Origin: Planctomycetota bacterium
GTDB lineage: Bacteria > Planctomycetota > MHYJ01 > JACPRB01
NCBI GenBank assembly: GCA_016200125.1
Contig: JACQFK010000396.1
Coordinates: 1-23,046, forward strand
Length of the DNA: 23,046 bases
Reading direction: 5' to 3'
The notes below the pieces were generated by a model. That model was not told the origin of the DNA and did no database searches. It saw only the letters and a list, made by a program, of their open reading frames with translations. Position numbers and translations under genes: made by a program. Every line of letters begins with the position of its first letter. The stretch's first letter is position 1. Shown piece after piece: positions 22,451 to 23,046 of the stretch.

Positions 22451-23046
22451 GGCTTCCTGAGCAGCTTGCGCTCGTTCCATTCCTGAGGGCTCCCGTCGAA
22501 GCGGATGCGGCCGTCGCGGAGCTCGATCACGCGGTCGAACTTCTCCAGCGCGACGGGCCGGGCGAAACCGGCGATCAGCGTCCGTCCGTCCAGCCTCTCC
22601 AGCGTCGCGCCCACGCAGCGGCGGGCGCGCCGGAGGGACAGGCCGTCGGTGGCGCCGTCCATCACCCAGAGCGGCGCGTTCCCGAGCAGGACCGCCCCGA
22701 GCCGGAGGAGCCGCGCCTCGTTCCGCGACAGCAGGGGCGATCCGACCCTCTCCTTCAAGCCGTTCGGCAGCCGCTCGATGAACTTCCACGCGCCGATCTT
22801 CCTGAGGAGCGCGATCGCCTCCGGCGCGGGCGCTTCCGGACCGGCCATCCCGAGAATCCTCCAGATTCGGCCGCGGGTGAAGGCCGTGTCCTGGCCGACG
22901 TAGCCTACGCGGGCGAGCAGATCGGCGGAGGCCTGCGTCAGGTCCTCCTCGTCCCACGAAATCTTCCCGCGGTCGGGCGTCTCCACTCCGGCCAGCAGCC
23001 GCAGCAGGCTCGACTTCCCGGATCCCGTTTCCCCCAGGAGTGCCAC
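22447..23046 (-). CDS. ABC transporter ATPase domain, degenerate, C-terminal part (cut by window edge)
   Basis: The frame is open at the window edge, so the true start and any upstream membrane domain lie beyond 23046; the first codon in view (GTG) is internal. About 200 residues are visible. Walker A is intact (LLGETGSGKSS) and a Q-loop glutamine is present (GYVGQDTAF). The signature LSGGQ is replaced by LSRNE, Walker B ends in VMDGATDGLS with Gly instead of the catalytic Glu, and the H-loop region reads LIAGFARP with no histidine. This pattern matches the inactive half of heterodimeric ABC exporters, so a catalytically competent partner is expected upstream. The downstream nucleotidyltransferase overlaps by four bases. 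Confidence 0.8.
   Translation of the reverse strand: MALLGETGSGKSSLLRLLAGVETPDRGKISWDEEDLTQASADLLARVGYVGQDTAFTRGRIWRILGMAGPEAPAPEAIALLRKIGAWKFIERLPNGLKERVGSPLLSRNEARLLRLGAVLLGNAPLWVMDGATDGLSLRRARRCVGATLERLDGRTLIAGFARPVALEKFDRVIELRDGRIRFDGSPQEWNERKLLRKP

Noticed and set aside
1..23046. tRNA, rRNA, CRISPR arrays, insertion sequences, phage or attachment sites
   Set aside because: I looked for them by eye and saw no cloverleaf-like sequence, regular spacer array, transposase motif or flanking duplication.

Overview
The window is a very GC-rich, densely coded stretch of bacterial chromosome with no rRNA, tRNA, CRISPR array or insertion sequence that I can see. The gene mix points to a Planctomycetota-like organism: a Tat-exported Gfo/Idh/MocA oxidoreductase, a large PQQ-type beta-propeller protein, a neutral-ceramidase-like protein, a sulfatase lipoprotein, a LamG-type protein and many exported hydrolases. 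This assignment is inference from gene content; no phylogenetic marker is present.

Layout. (1) 1-2577, minus strand: oxidoreductase, then a methyltransferase with no usable start codon, then a ceramidase-like gene cut by the window edge. A large exported beta-propeller protein (2664-5552) diverges from them. (2) 5554-7052, minus: a GntR/HutC regulator followed by deoxyribose-phosphate aldolase, behind a clear promoter whose -10 box is overlapped by a perfect palindromic operator. (3) 7220-7821, plus: a small DUF4177-like protein and a thioredoxin with a WCPPC active site. (4) 7818-14485, minus: a proline/hydroxyproline-peptide catabolic operon reading Xaa-Pro aminopeptidase (M24), DHDPS-family lyase/deaminase, 4-hydroxyproline 2-epimerase, DUF885 peptidase lipoprotein, a hypothetical protein and a serine hydrolase. 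The core genes are coupled by 4-nt ATGA overlaps. A divergent GntR/FCD regulator with two winged-helix domains (14590-15453) is the likely controller. (5) 15462-17449: a small membrane protein and a convergent sulfatase lipoprotein. (6) 17528-20447, plus: an exported thioredoxin-fold selenoprotein, an SDR dehydrogenase, an intrinsic terminator and an MFS transporter, followed by a LamG-like membrane-anchored protein. (7) 21167-23046, minus: a degenerate ABC ATPase (partial) overlapping a nucleotidyltransferase that is fused to a transmembrane helix and an outer-face domain.

The most important observation is at 17528-18373. What looks like two ORFs split by a TGA is one reading frame in which the TGA occupies the first position of a thioredoxin CxxC motif (U-P-A-C). 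A perfect 8-bp hairpin with a G-initiated 4-nt loop starts 13 nt after the TGA, as expected for a bacterial SECIS element. Ordinary ORF calling would miss the gene start, signal peptide and active site.

Second-tier observations are the tandem winged-helix regulator facing the hydroxyproline-peptide operon, the nucleotidyltransferase-TM-outer-domain fusion paired with an ABC subunit lacking its signature and catalytic residues, and two genes whose 5' ends look frameshifted or non-canonically initiated.
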